Positions 47,262-56,075 of a stretch of 64,000 bases of DNA are shown in pieces. The number at the start of each line of letters is the position of its first letter. Position 1 is the stretch's first letter. Where the stretch lies: assembly GCF_001437605.1 (NCBI RefSeq), contig NZ_JQCQ01000001.1:70095-134094 (forward strand), read 5' to 3'. Origin of the DNA: Pediococcus argentinicus (GTDB lineage: Bacteria > Bacillota > Bacilli > Lactobacillales > Lactobacillaceae). The notes beneath the pieces are model-generated. The model worked only from the letters and a program-made list of their open reading frames with translations, had not been told where the DNA came from and did not search any database. A program made the position numbers and the translations under genes.

Positions 47262-49733
47262 TCATTCGGTTTCAGTTTCAACTCGCGCGCCATTTGCTAA
47301 AGAGAATGGTGGTTGCTGTGGTAATTGAAGACCAAATTGATGATATGGATAGACATGATTATATAGTAATGGTTCATCTAACTGATTAAATTGAGTTTGA
47401 ACTTCATCAATTTTAAAGTTGTTAAGGCTAATATTTACTAAGTCTACAATTAAATTGCGATTTAAAACACATGAAAGGTACGGAGTATCTTGAATTGCCA
47501 GTGGAACAACGCCTGTAACCGTTAAATGTTCATTGTTCTGCTTAAATACAACAGTGTAAATACCATTTCGATCCTGCTTCTTTAGTTCTGCAGTAACGAT
47601 TGGATTCAGTTTATTTTTGATCTTAGAATTTAAGTTTAACGAACTATTCAATTGATGTCCTTCAACCTTTACTCCACCATAAATTGCCATTTGATTCTGG
47701 TATTTACATGCTATAAGCATGAAGTCGGATTCAACGTTCTCAGATCGAGTTGTTCGACTAAGTGGTAATTGATGAATAGTCACTCCTCGCTCAATCAACC
47801 TAGTTACTATTTCCCACTTACCTTGAGCAATAATATGTTCAGGCTGCTCCCGTTCAATGATGTTCAAACAGTTTTCAATTGTTAATGGCTCAAGATATAC
47901 TTTATCTGCCATTCCAAATGAGAGCGAAATAGCATTTGGATTATTGTTTAACAAAACTACTTGATAATTCAATGCCTGCAGTGCTTTTATTTCTTGAACA
48001 GTTGCATATTCTGCAGCACTATTTGTACCAACCTGATTATTAGCTGTTCCAAGAACTAGCACTTTAGGCTTATCATCAATTGTTAATTCATCCTCATCTT
48101 CAAATGTTGAATAATAAATATTTGTAATAAATGGAAATTCACCGGCTGTGGGCTCAATCCCTTTATATGTGGGTAGACATTTAGCAGTATTAATTCTGAA
48201 ATCGCGAACACGATCAGAATGGGAATGCCACAAATGTGCCAATTGACTATCACCTAAGCCAAAATACTTAGCTTGTTTTAAAGCATCAACATCGAAAGGA
48301 TTCTTACGAACATTTTGTTCAATTGAAACTAAATGCTGCAGTTTATAAAAATAAAATGCATCAACTTTGGTTAATTCAGCCAACTCGTCGACCGTATATC
48401 CACGACGAATTGCTTCAAGTAGATAGAATATTTCTCCGGCCCTTGGATGAATCAAGACATTGATTAATTGCGCTTCCGTTAATCTAGATTCGTCCAATGC
48501 AGCTTGTTCAGCAGATGTTGTTGAATCAACTGAACGAATGGCTTTTTGAAGTGCTTCTTCCATACTTCTACCAAACGCCATTACAGCTCCAGTCGATTTA
48601 ACTCTAGTATTTAATTCCTGCTCAGCGTTCTTAAAACTAGCAAATGACCAAGTTGGAAATCTAACAGCAACATGGTCTAGCGTTGGTTCTATCAAAGCTA
48701 AAGACTCGTGATGCTTTAAACCTGGAATTTCAATGTCTCTTAAGTTTTTACCTAAGAGAATGCTTGAAACAACATATGCTACTGGATAACCTGTTGCACG
48801 AGCGGCAAATGCAGTACTTCGATCAAAGAATGGATTTATTCGAGTTACGAAGTAATTGTTACCGGCTGGATCCAGTGCAAATTGAACGTGACAAACGCCC
48901 TTAATTCTAAAGATTTCTGCAATTCTAAATGTTGCTTGTCGTAAAGCTTGGAATTCGGCGTCAGTTAAGGTCTGAGTTGGACTAAAGATAATGGAATCCC
49001 CAGCATGAACTCCGACCGGATTAAAGTTTTCTGCGCCATTAATCAGGAGCTTCGTTCCTTCGGCATCACGAATCACTACCATTTCAATTTCTTTAAATCC
49101 AACGATACTTTTTTCAACCGCAACTTGATGCGTTGTTGATACCTTAAAACTACTTTCAAGATTCTCAATCATTTGATGTTCATTTTCACATCGAGAACGG
49201 TTCGTTTTAGTTAAAGAAGCAATTGGTTTGATGATAACCGGATATCCAACTTTTTTAACAAAACGAATAGCCGCTTCATTACTATCTACAACAGTTGTTG
49301 GAATCGTTGGTTGTTTAATATGACTTAACACACGATTCATTAATTCTGGATTTTGTAAATTATGAATCGTTGTTGTTGTGACACCAATTGTTTTGATATT
49401 AAGCTCATCCAAAATACCGGCGTCTTCTAATTGATCAACTAATTCTAAAGCAATTCCACTACCTAACGTTGGTAAAATAGTATCAATTTGATGTTCTTTT
49501 AGGATATTAATAATCGCATTAACATTTAAATTGCTTACTATAAAGGTTACGTATTCTTTTAAATCAGCAATGATTGAATTAGCATTATTTGAGACATAAT
49601 GGATTGTATGACCAGCATTATGCAATTCTTTAATTGTTTGGAGTGTTGCTGAATCAATTTCAGTATCTAATCCAATTTGATTAGGACCAGCTCCAATAAT
49701 AAGAATATTTTTGACTCGTTTTCTAGCAGCCAT
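47262..49733 (-). CDS. Degenerate carbamoyl-phosphate synthase large subunit (CarB-like pseudoenzyme)
   Basis: Encodes 823 residues against about 1060 for CarB. Residues 1-400 follow the first half of CarB (ILIIGAGPNQIG, ENFNPVGVHAGDS, ARATGYPVAYV), 400-545 the oligomerisation domain (PTYKGIEPTAGEFPF). The active site is lost: the Gly-rich loop after YPVIIKP reads LTKTNRS, and in FVTRINPFF Arg298 and Phe302 replace metal-ligand Glu299 and Arg303 of E. coli, though Gln284 and Asn300 remain. GGQT is replaced by GSGI. The second half keeps a recognisable nucleotide-fold (557-655) but about 70 residues of ATP-grasp are missing and EVNPRA has become TGVVPLA. The MGS domain is absent. The frame is intact, with GGAAGG before the ATG, 4 bases after carA. 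Carbamoyl-phosphate synthesis by this protein is unlikely. Confidence 0.85.
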   Translation of the reverse strand: MAARKRVKNILIIGAGPNQIGLDTEIDSATLQTIKELHNAGHTIHYVSNNANSIIADLKEYVTFIVSNLNVNAIINILKEHQIDTILPTLGSGIALELVDQLEDAGILDELNIKTIGVTTTTIHNLQNPELMNRVLSHIKQPTIPTTVVDSNEAAIRFVKKVGYPVIIKPIASLTKTNRSRCENEHQMIENLESSFKVSTTHQVAVEKSIVGFKEIEMVVIRDAEGTKLLINGAENFNPVGVHAGDSIIFSPTQTLTDAEFQALRQATFRIAEIFRIKGVCHVQFALDPAGNNYFVTRINPFFDRSTAFAARATGYPVAYVVSSILLGKNLRDIEIPGLKHHESLALIEPTLDHVAVRFPTWSFASFKNAEQELNTRVKSTGAVMAFGRSMEEALQKAIRSVDSTTSAEQAALDESRLTEAQLINVLIHPRAGEIFYLLEAIRRGYTVDELAELTKVDAFYFYKLQHLVSIEQNVRKNPFDVDALKQAKYFGLGDSQLAHLWHSHSDRVRDFRINTAKCLPTYKGIEPTAGEFPFITNIYYSTFEDEDELTIDDKPKVLVLGTANNQVGTNSAAEYATVQEIKALQALNYQVVLLNNNPNAISLSFGMADKVYLEPLTIENCLNIIEREQPEHIIAQGKWEIVTRLIERGVTIHQLPLSRTTRSENVESDFMLIACKYQNQMAIYGGVKVEGHQLNSSLNLNSKIKNKLNPIVTAELKKQDRNGIYTVVFKQNNEHLTVTGVVPLAIQDTPYLSCVLNRNLIVDLVNISLNNFKIDEVQTQFNQLDEPLLYNHVYPYHQFGLQLPQQPPFSLANGARVETETE

Positions 49734-49737
49734 TTAA

Positions 49738-50817
49738 TCACCTTCCTCTGGTCGTCATCATTTCACTAAATTCATCGAAAAGTTCAGTTACTTCATAAGG
49801 ACCAGGATAGCTATCTGGGAAAAACTGCACACTGAAAGCTGGATAATCACGATGACGTAAGCCTTGAATTGAACCGTCAACCATATCATAATGTGTAACC
49901 ATTAATTCGTTTCGGTCTACAGTTCCTCTCTTAACTGAATATCCTTGTCCCTGGGAAGCGTACATGATTTCATCAGTAATAACAGACAAAATGGGATGAT
50001 TGTTTCCGTGATGTTCAGCAGCAAGCTCTGTAACTTCACAACCATTGGCAACAGCAAAAACTTCGTGACCTAGTCCAATTGCAAATAATGGTATTTTTCG
50101 TTCAACTTCTTGAACCATCGCAATTAAGCTTTCTGGTAAGTCATTTGGGTTACCAGGCCCAGTAGAAATAATCACGCCATCGGGATCTAGATTAAAAATT
50201 TCATCTGCAGTAGCTGAATATGGCAACACCGTCACATTACAGTTTCTCTTATTTAGTTGGCGTAAAATACCATACTTTAAACCTAGATCTACCACAACAA
50301 CGTTTTTACCCGAACCAGGATTTGGAAATGGCTTTGGTGTTGAGACCTGGTTTACTTGTTGATTGGTTAAAACAATCGCTTTTAGTTGATCAAAAGCGTG
50401 TTCCAAATCATTAACTGGATCAATAATACTGCCTTTGATTGTCCCAGTTTGACGAAGCTTTCTGATTAGAGCTCGAGTATCAATTCCAGTAATTCCTGGG
50501 ATGTTTTGACTCTTTAAATACTCATCTAACGATAAACGACGTCGCCGATTAATTGACACATTAGCCACATCACGAACAATGACTCCCTTACAAGTAGGGT
50601 CAACAGATTCATAACTTGCTCGTTCAATCCCTGCTCCACCAATCGTTGGCTGCGAGAATACAATGATTTGGTTATGGTAAATCTGATTAGTAATGATTTG
50701 CTGATAGCCTGTCATACTTGTATTAAAAACAACTTCACCAAAAGTTGTAGCGCGTGATCCGAATGCCGTTCCCTTAAAAACGGATCCATCTTCTAATATT
50801 AAATAGCGTTCTGCCAA
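49738..50817 (-). CDS. Degenerate carbamoyl-phosphate synthase small subunit (CarA-like pseudoenzyme)
   Basis: Encodes 359 residues, full CarA length, from TTG 50817 with GGAGG 7 bases upstream. The N-terminal domain (LILEDGSVFKG, GEVVFNTSMTGYQQI, GITGIDTRALIRKLR) and the amidotransferase fold (VVVDLGLKYGILRQL, STGPGNPNDLP) are clear. All three catalytic residues have changed: the nucleophile Cys of GICLGHQ is Gly248 in AIGLGHE, and His and Glu of QYHPEA are Phe333 and Asp335 in QFFPDS. The SQNHG motif reads SQGQG. Glutamine hydrolysis is therefore not expected. The reading frame is intact and it lies between pyrR and the equally degenerate carB. Confidence 0.88.
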   Translation of the reverse strand: MAERYLILEDGSVFKGTAFGSRATTFGEVVFNTSMTGYQQIITNQIYHNQIIVFSQPTIGGAGIERASYESVDPTCKGVIVRDVANVSINRRRRLSLDEYLKSQNIPGITGIDTRALIRKLRQTGTIKGSIIDPVNDLEHAFDQLKAIVLTNQQVNQVSTPKPFPNPGSGKNVVVVDLGLKYGILRQLNKRNCNVTVLPYSATADEIFNLDPDGVIISTGPGNPNDLPESLIAMVQEVERKIPLFAIGLGHEVFAVANGCEVTELAAEHHGNNHPILSVITDEIMYASQGQGYSVKRGTVDRNELMVTHYDMVDGSIQGLRHRDYPAFSVQFFPDSYPGPYEVTELFDEFSEMMTTRGR

Positions 50818-50851
50818 GATAAAACCTCCTTTGGCACGTTGAAATCATGCA

Positions 50852-51385
50852 CTACTTTGTTTCTAAGCTAACAAGATCTTCATCGTCAATTTCATGTACT
50901 AAAACATTTATTTTTTCATTTTGTGCGGTAGGAATATTCTTGCCAACAAAGTCTGCGCGAATTGGTAATTCGCGATGTCCGCGGTCTACCAATACTGCAA
51001 GACTAATATGGTCAGGACGATCTACATCCATGATTGCATCCATTGCTGCTCGAATTGTACGGCCAGTATAAAGAACATCATCAATTAAAACGACAGTCTT
51101 TCCTTGTAAATCTAAGTCAGCTAATCCCGTGTTACTCTTTCGATCAGAATGGTTAATTGCATGAATGTCATCACGATATTCAGCAATGTCCAACTCACCA
51201 ACCGGAATATCAATTTCTTCTAATTGTTTAAGTCTTTCCGCAATTCTTTTTGCCAAGAAAACTCCACGAGTTTTAATACCAATTAAAACAATGTCCTCCA
51301 CGCCTTTATTACGTTCAATAATTTCATATGTAATTCGTGTTAAAGCACGTTTCATTGCCATAGCGTCCATTATTTCTTTTTCCAT
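50852..51385 (-). CDS. pyrR: PyrR, pyrimidine operon attenuator / uracil phosphoribosyltransferase
   Basis: Encodes 177 residues from ATG 51385 (an adjacent TTG at 51388 is nearer the AAGGAGA, so either is possible). The N-terminal [18 protein letters not shown] and [13 protein letters not shown] segments and the PRPP-binding [20 protein letters not shown] are PyrR signatures, and no key residue seems altered. PyrR bound to UMP/UTP binds the leader of pyr mRNAs and promotes termination; a matching leader lies immediately upstream. It is the first gene of pyrR-carA-carB. Confidence 0.95.
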   Translation of the reverse strand: MEKEIMDAMAMKRALTRITYEIIERNKGVEDIVLIGIKTRGVFLAKRIAERLKQLEEIDIPVGELDIAEYRDDIHAINHSDRKSNTGLADLDLQGKTVVLIDDVLYTGRTIRAAMDAIMDVDRPDHISLAVLVDRGHRELPIRADFVGKNIPTAQNEKINVLVHEIDDEDLVSLETK

Positions 51386-51402
51386 CAACTTATCTCCTTA
51401 TA

Positions 51403-51485
51403 AAAAAAATCCCATTCAAAAAGAATGAGAGACTGTTTTTAACAAAGTATGTAAACCTATAGCCTCTCCGGACTAACTTAAGGTT
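51403..51485 (-). promoter_or_regulatory. PyrR-binding transcription attenuator
   Basis: On the minus strand the leader first forms the PyrR-binding hairpin: AACCT/AGGTT lower stem (51485 to 51454) and an upper stem UAGUC/GGCUA enclosing CGGAGA, matching the binding-loop consensus around AGUCCGGAGAGGCU (51474-51461). It is followed by a terminator, CTCATTC/GAATGGG (51429-51411) with eight T (51410-51403), directly before the pyrR ribosome binding site. Sequence between the two can pair alternatively as antiterminator. This predicts repression of pyrR-carA-carB by uridine nucleotides. The leader begins just after the rluD stop and no separate promoter is obvious. Confidence 0.9.
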
Positions 51486-51506
51486 CTATTTCATTATCTC
51501 AAGTGC

Positions 51507-52409
51507 CTATTTTTTGTCAAGGTTTTCGAGCGTTCTTTGAAAAATAGGTGGAACTGGAACATCGAATACCATTGCTTCACCCGTTCTTGGATGGTCAAAT
51601 CCAAGTGTTTTGGCATGTAAAAATTGACCATTTCCCTTTAGTGTTTTCTTCGGCCCGTAAAGTGGATCACCAGCTACTGGATGTCCGATATACTTCAAAT
51701 GAACTCTAATCTGATGAGTTCTTCCCGTTTCGAGCTGACATTCAATCAGAGTATAATCACCAAAACGCTTTAAAACTTTAAAATGTGTAACAGCTGGACG
51801 ACCATCCGCCACAACAGCCATTTTTTTACGGTCAACTTTTGATCTTCCAATTGGTGCATCAACCCGACCACTATTTTCTTTAATATTGCCATGAACAATT
51901 GCCCAGTATTTACGTTCATTCTTTTTAGCTTTTAATTGTCCACTAAGACTTTTCATAGCCATGTCATTTTTAGCTACCATCAGTAAGCCAGAGGTATCCT
52001 TATCAATTCGATGGACAATTCCTGGCCGCAATTCGCCATTAACAGTTGCTAGTGGTGAATGAGCAAGAAGTCCATTTACAAGCGTTCCGTGCTCATGTCC
52101 TGGTGCCGGATGAACAACCATACCCTGTGGCTTATTAACAACAATAACATCGTCATCTTCATAAACAATATCAAGCGACATTTCTTCGGGAGTGGCTTCA
52201 ACAGTTACTGGATCAGGAATCGTCACCTTAATTTGATCGTTTAATCGGACCTTGTATCTGCTGACTGTTTTTTTGTCATTTACCAAGATATTTCCATTCT
52301 CAATTAGCTTCTGAACCTGTGATCGTGAAATATTAGGCAATTGTTCTGGAATGATCTTATCAAGCCGTTGCTTCGCTGAATCTGTAATTGTTAAATTAAT
52401 TGTTTCCAT
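51507..52409 (-). CDS. rluD: RluD-type 23S rRNA pseudouridine synthase
   Basis: Encodes 300 residues: an N-terminal S4 domain (about 12-75, ISRSQVQKLIENGNILVN) and the RluA-type catalytic domain with GIVHRIDKDTSGLLMVAK (catalytic Asp) and ETGRTHQIRVHLKYIGHP. It modifies helix-69-type uridines of 23S rRNA. Its ATG overlaps the lspA stop (TAATG), forming the lspA-rluD pair conserved in Firmicutes; transcripts may continue into the PyrR attenuator. Confidence 0.93.
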   Translation of the reverse strand: METINLTITDSAKQRLDKIIPEQLPNISRSQVQKLIENGNILVNDKKTVSRYKVRLNDQIKVTIPDPVTVEATPEEMSLDIVYEDDDVIVVNKPQGMVVHPAPGHEHGTLVNGLLAHSPLATVNGELRPGIVHRIDKDTSGLLMVAKNDMAMKSLSGQLKAKKNERKYWAIVHGNIKENSGRVDAPIGRSKVDRKKMAVVADGRPAVTHFKVLKRFGDYTLIECQLETGRTHQIRVHLKYIGHPVAGDPLYGPKKTLKGNGQFLHAKTLGFDHPRTGEAMVFDVPVPPIFQRTLENLDKK

Positions 52410-52870
52410 TATTTACCATCCAGTCGATCTTCAAATATAATCATTCCAAAAATAACAATCACACCAAACGTTAGACACATATCAGCAACATTAAAAATTG
52501 GAAATGAAAATAAATCCAATTGGAACATATCGACAACGTAATGAAGCCGAATCCGATCAATAAAATTGCCAATCGTACCAGCTAGCATAAGAACAAAACC
52601 AATTGTAAATCCAAGACTTGAACGCATTCTAAATAATAAATACACAATCACACTGATTGCGATGATTGAAACGATGTAAAAGAACCACTGACTGCCCTCT
52701 AAAATGCTCCAAGCAGCTCCTGTATTTCTCAAATTGGTAATTGAAATAATACCTTCAATTCCAGGTCTGATATGACCAATTGGAATAGTTTTATTGACGA
52801 TTGATTTCACAATTTGATCAATTATTAGTAAAACCAATCCCATCATATAAACGATCATATTTTTTTTCAT
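52409..52870 (-). CDS. lspA: Lipoprotein signal peptidase
   Basis: Encodes 153 residues with four membrane helices. The catalytic aspartates lie in GTIGNFIDRIRLHYVVDM and FNVADMCLTFG, and NLRNTGAAWSILEG is the conserved family motif. It cleaves the signal peptide of lipid-modified prolipoproteins in the membrane. AGGA lies upstream of the ATG. It starts 20 bases after the fhs stop. Confidence 0.95.
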   Translation of the reverse strand: MKKNMIVYMMGLVLLIIDQIVKSIVNKTIPIGHIRPGIEGIISITNLRNTGAAWSILEGSQWFFYIVSIIAISVIVYLLFRMRSSLGFTIGFVLMLAGTIGNFIDRIRLHYVVDMFQLDLFSFPIFNVADMCLTFGVIVIFGMIIFEDRLDGK

Positions 52871-52890
52871 ATCAAAAATCCTAACTTAGT

Positions 52891-54558
52891 TTAAAATAGT
52901 CCAGAGATTTTGCCGTTATCATCAACATCAATATCTAAAGCAGCTGGATGTTTTGGTAATCCAGGCATAGTTAGCACGTTCCCAGTTAATACAACAATAA
53001 ATCCAGCACCGGTTTTAATATTTAAATCCGAAACATGGATTGTAAAGTCTGATGGGGCGCCAAGCTTTTTAGGATCATCTGTAAATGAATATTGAGTTTT
53101 AGCAATACAAATTGGAAGATTGCTCCATCCATTTGTATCAATCTCTTTTAACTTCTTCTCAGCTTTGCTTGAGTATTCAACTTTATTACCACCGTAAATA
53201 TTAGAAACAACCGTCTCGATTTTATCTTTCACAGATAAGTTATTATCATAAAGTCGTTTGAAATCATCATGCGTTTCAGTGGTGCTTTCTACTACTGCTT
53301 GAGCCAAATCGGATGCACCAGCACCACCATGTTCCCAAACATTTGTATTTACGATCTTAACACCCATATCACTAACTAATTGATCAAGAAGCTTAATTTC
53401 ATCTTCTGTATCACTAACAAATTGATTAATAGCTACTACAACTGGCACATTGTAGCTCTGCATATTTTTAATGTGGCGTTGTAGATTCTTAAATCCATTT
53501 TTTAGTGCCTCAAGATTTTCATTTGTTAAATCTTTTAACTTTTGCCCACCATTATATTTTAACGCCCGAATAGTTGCGACAATAACGACTGTATCAGGAG
53601 TTTTACCAAGAACAGGCGTCTTTATATCAAGAAACTTCTCGGCACCAAGATCAGCACCAAAACCAGCTTCAGTCACCGCATAGTCAGCATATTTAAGTGC
53701 TGTTTGAGTAGCTAGTACACTATTGCAACCGTGGGCAATATTAGCAAACGGTCCACCATGCATCAATGCAGGTGTGTGTTCTAAGGTTTGGACCAAATTA
53801 GGTTTAAGAGCATCCTTTAAGAGAACTGTAATTGCACCACCAACTTGCAAATCACCAACCGTGACTGGCTTTCCATCAGTATTGTTAGCAATAACAATTC
53901 TGTTAATACGGGTTTTTAGATCATGTAAATTTTTTGAAAGACAGAGCACGGCCATTAACTCACTGGCTACCGTAATATCAAATCCATCTTCACGCGGAAC
54001 ACCGCTGAAACGACCACCCAATCCAATAACGACATTTCTAAGTGCACGATCATTTATATCCAAAGCTCTCTTCCACGAAATGCTGCGTGGTTCAATATTT
54101 AAATCATTTCCTTGTTGAATATGATTATCAATTAAAGCTGCCAACGTATTATTAGCTGCAGTTAAGGCATGCATATCACCAGTAAAATGTAGATTGATGT
54201 CATCCATTGGTACAACTTGTGCGTATCCACCACCAGTTGCACCACCTTTCATGCCCATTACAGGTCCAAGAGATGGTTCTCTCAAGGCTAACATTGTGGA
54301 ACCAGTTAATTTCTGAAGAGCATCAGCAAGTCCAACTGAAACGGTTGATTTTCCTTCTCCGGCCGGAGTTGGATTAATAGATGTAACTAAAACTAGTTTT
54401 CCCATTTTTCGTTCAGTATGATCCTCAAAAACGTTAATTTTTGCTTTTGAATTACCATATGGTTCAACAATTGCTGCATCAAATCCCGCTTTTTCAGCAA
54501 TTTTTTGAATGGGCTCCATTTGAGCTGCTTGTGAAATTTCAATATCTGTTTTCATCAT
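52891..54558 (-). CDS. fhs: Formate-tetrahydrofolate ligase
   Basis: Encodes 555 residues from ATG 54558, behind GGAGGAGAAGC; the next codon is also ATG. The P-loop [14 protein letters not shown] (about 63-76) and the [17 protein letters not shown] and [14 protein letters not shown] signatures are complete. It makes 10-formyl-THF from formate, ATP and THF for purine synthesis. The start overlaps the stop of the preceding small membrane protein gene. Confidence 0.96.
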   Translation of the reverse strand: MMKTDIEISQAAQMEPIQKIAEKAGFDAAIVEPYGNSKAKINVFEDHTERKMGKLVLVTSINPTPAGEGKSTVSVGLADALQKLTGSTMLALREPSLGPVMGMKGGATGGGYAQVVPMDDINLHFTGDMHALTAANNTLAALIDNHIQQGNDLNIEPRSISWKRALDINDRALRNVVIGLGGRFSGVPREDGFDITVASELMAVLCLSKNLHDLKTRINRIVIANNTDGKPVTVGDLQVGGAITVLLKDALKPNLVQTLEHTPALMHGGPFANIAHGCNSVLATQTALKYADYAVTEAGFGADLGAEKFLDIKTPVLGKTPDTVVIVATIRALKYNGGQKLKDLTNENLEALKNGFKNLQRHIKNMQSYNVPVVVAINQFVSDTEDEIKLLDQLVSDMGVKIVNTNVWEHGGAGASDLAQAVVESTTETHDDFKRLYDNNLSVKDKIETVVSNIYGGNKVEYSSKAEKKLKEIDTNGWSNLPICIAKTQYSFTDDPKKLGAPSDFTIHVSDLNIKTGAGFIVVLTGNVLTMPGLPKHPAALDIDVDDNGKISGLF

Positions 54559-54944
54559 GCTTCTCCTCCCGCTAGTAGGTCTAGTAATTGATTTCTTGAT
54601 TTTGGTGTCATCATAAATCGATATTCAATACCATTATAGAATAGTTTAATACCCCAGCGATATTTGCTAACATTTTCGATTTCATTAATATCCATAACAA
54701 TCCAAGTCCGATGAATCGTGCGATTCAAAATTAAATCCTCACCAACAACTTCAATCGTTCTAGTTACAATTTGAATAGCCATAATAAGTAAAAATGCCAC
54801 AAAGAATACTGCTGTAATCCAATTAAAATGAGTAACCTCTAACCAAAATATAACTCCAACAACTAACGTCATTAGAGTCCAGGACCAACTGACCAATCCG
54901 CTTAAGAAATCTGGCTGATAATAAAATCTTTCTACTCTTTTCAT
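54555..54944 (-). CDS. Small two-helix membrane protein, EbsA-like
   Basis: Encodes 129 residues from ATG 54944 with AGAGG 8 bases upstream; an in-frame start at 54965 overlaps the previous gene. Two membrane helices (about 15-33 and 38-58) precede a cytoplasmic, beta-rich, PH-like domain. The [10 protein letters not shown] start and [19 protein letters not shown] segment resemble the EbsA family of lactic acid bacteria, named after an enterococcal gene with no settled function. The assignment is moderate. Confidence 0.65.
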   Translation of the reverse strand: MKRVERFYYQPDFLSGLVSWSWTLMTLVVGVIFWLEVTHFNWITAVFFVAFLLIMAIQIVTRTIEVVGEDLILNRTIHRTWIVMDINEIENVSKYRWGIKLFYNGIEYRFMMTPKSRNQLLDLLAGGEA

Positions 54945-54948
54945 CGGC

Positions 54949-56052
54949 TTAGCCTCTTTTATCAATATAATTATTTACTGGATTAGTATACTCAGACATC
55001 TCAATGTCTTCACCCAGAACCTGTTTGGCCAGCATTTGGCCAATAATCGGTCCTGTAGTTAAGCCTGAAGAACCCAATCCAGAAGCTACGTAAATATTAC
55101 TATTATCTTCTAGTTCACCAAAAAATGGCGCAAAATCGTTTGTATATGCTCGAGTTCCAACACGATAACCAATAATGTCGGCTTCTGTTAAATTTGGAAT
55201 TAAGTTTTGACCACTCTTGAGTAAGTCGTCCATTACCACTTGGCTTCTACTTAAATCAAATCCTTCATCATTCTCATGGGTTGCCCCAATTATTAAAGTG
55301 TTTTTATTGGTTGGAATAAAATCTCGTTCTCCCTCAGGCATTAAAACTGGTAACCCAATTAAACTATCGACTTTTTCATCGGAAAGTTGGACCTCAATTA
55401 ATTGTCCCTTTTGAGGACGTACATGAACTGTCCATCCAATCGATTCTAAACACTGTGGAAGCCATGCTCCAACTGCCAATACAACTTTATCAAAAGCAAC
55501 ACCATTAATGCTTAATCGTCCTTTTTCATTACTAATCGAAACAGTTTTATTTAAGTATTGCTGTTCAAAATCCGTTTGTTGATTTAAATATGCAACGAAT
55601 TTCTGACCATCAATTGTCGCACCACCCTCAACAAAAAGGCCCCAATCAGATATTTGTGTGAAAGGAAACTTTTCTTGCATCATGGTTGGAGATAATTTCT
55701 GTAATTGGCCCATAAGAGTGGCATCTACTTTACGTTCTTGACCAAGTTCTAGTAAATCATCAATATCATTTTCTGTTTTTCGTGAATAAACTACTCCATC
55801 TTCACGATAAACAGAACTTGGCATCTTTGTATCGTGAGCAAGTTGATTCATAAATGCTGCACCTTCGCGTGCTAAGCGATACCATTTCTTATTACGGCGT
55901 TTAGAGAGCCATGGGGCAATAATACCAGCTGAAGCTGACGTAGCCTGTCCTTTTGCACTGTCAAATTGCGTTACCGCTACATTATCATTTTTACTAAGAA
56001 TATATGATGTAGTTGCACCAACTATTCCGTTACCAATAACTGCTACTTTCAT
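54949..56052 (-). CDS. FAD-dependent oxidoreductase, D-amino acid/glycine oxidase (DAO) family
   Basis: Encodes 367 residues. The FAD-binding motif is VAVIGNGIVGATTSYIL at the N-terminus, with TSASAGIIAPWLS as the second cofactor contact and YVASGLGSSGLTTGPIIG closing the site at the C-terminus. This is the DadA/ThiO-type family; the amine substrate cannot be fixed and in lactobacilli the role is unclear. It lies between ypsC and the EbsA-like gene, all on the minus strand. Confidence 0.85.
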   Translation of the reverse strand: MKVAVIGNGIVGATTSYILSKNDNVAVTQFDSAKGQATSASAGIIAPWLSKRRNKKWYRLAREGAAFMNQLAHDTKMPSSVYREDGVVYSRKTENDIDDLLELGQERKVDATLMGQLQKLSPTMMQEKFPFTQISDWGLFVEGGATIDGQKFVAYLNQQTDFEQQYLNKTVSISNEKGRLSINGVAFDKVVLAVGAWLPQCLESIGWTVHVRPQKGQLIEVQLSDEKVDSLIGLPVLMPEGERDFIPTNKNTLIIGATHENDEGFDLSRSQVVMDDLLKSGQNLIPNLTEADIIGYRVGTRAYTNDFAPFFGELEDNSNIYVASGLGSSGLTTGPIIGQMLAKQVLGEDIEMSEYTNPVNNYIDKRG

Positions 56053-56075
56053 ACTTTACTCACCCACTATAGAAA

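Noticed and set aside
47192-47262. Possible frameshifted remainder of carB (MGS domain) after the 823-residue frame
   Set aside because: The space up to rqcH holds only a bidirectional terminator of about 55 bases; there is no room for the missing 240 residues, so the protein ends here.
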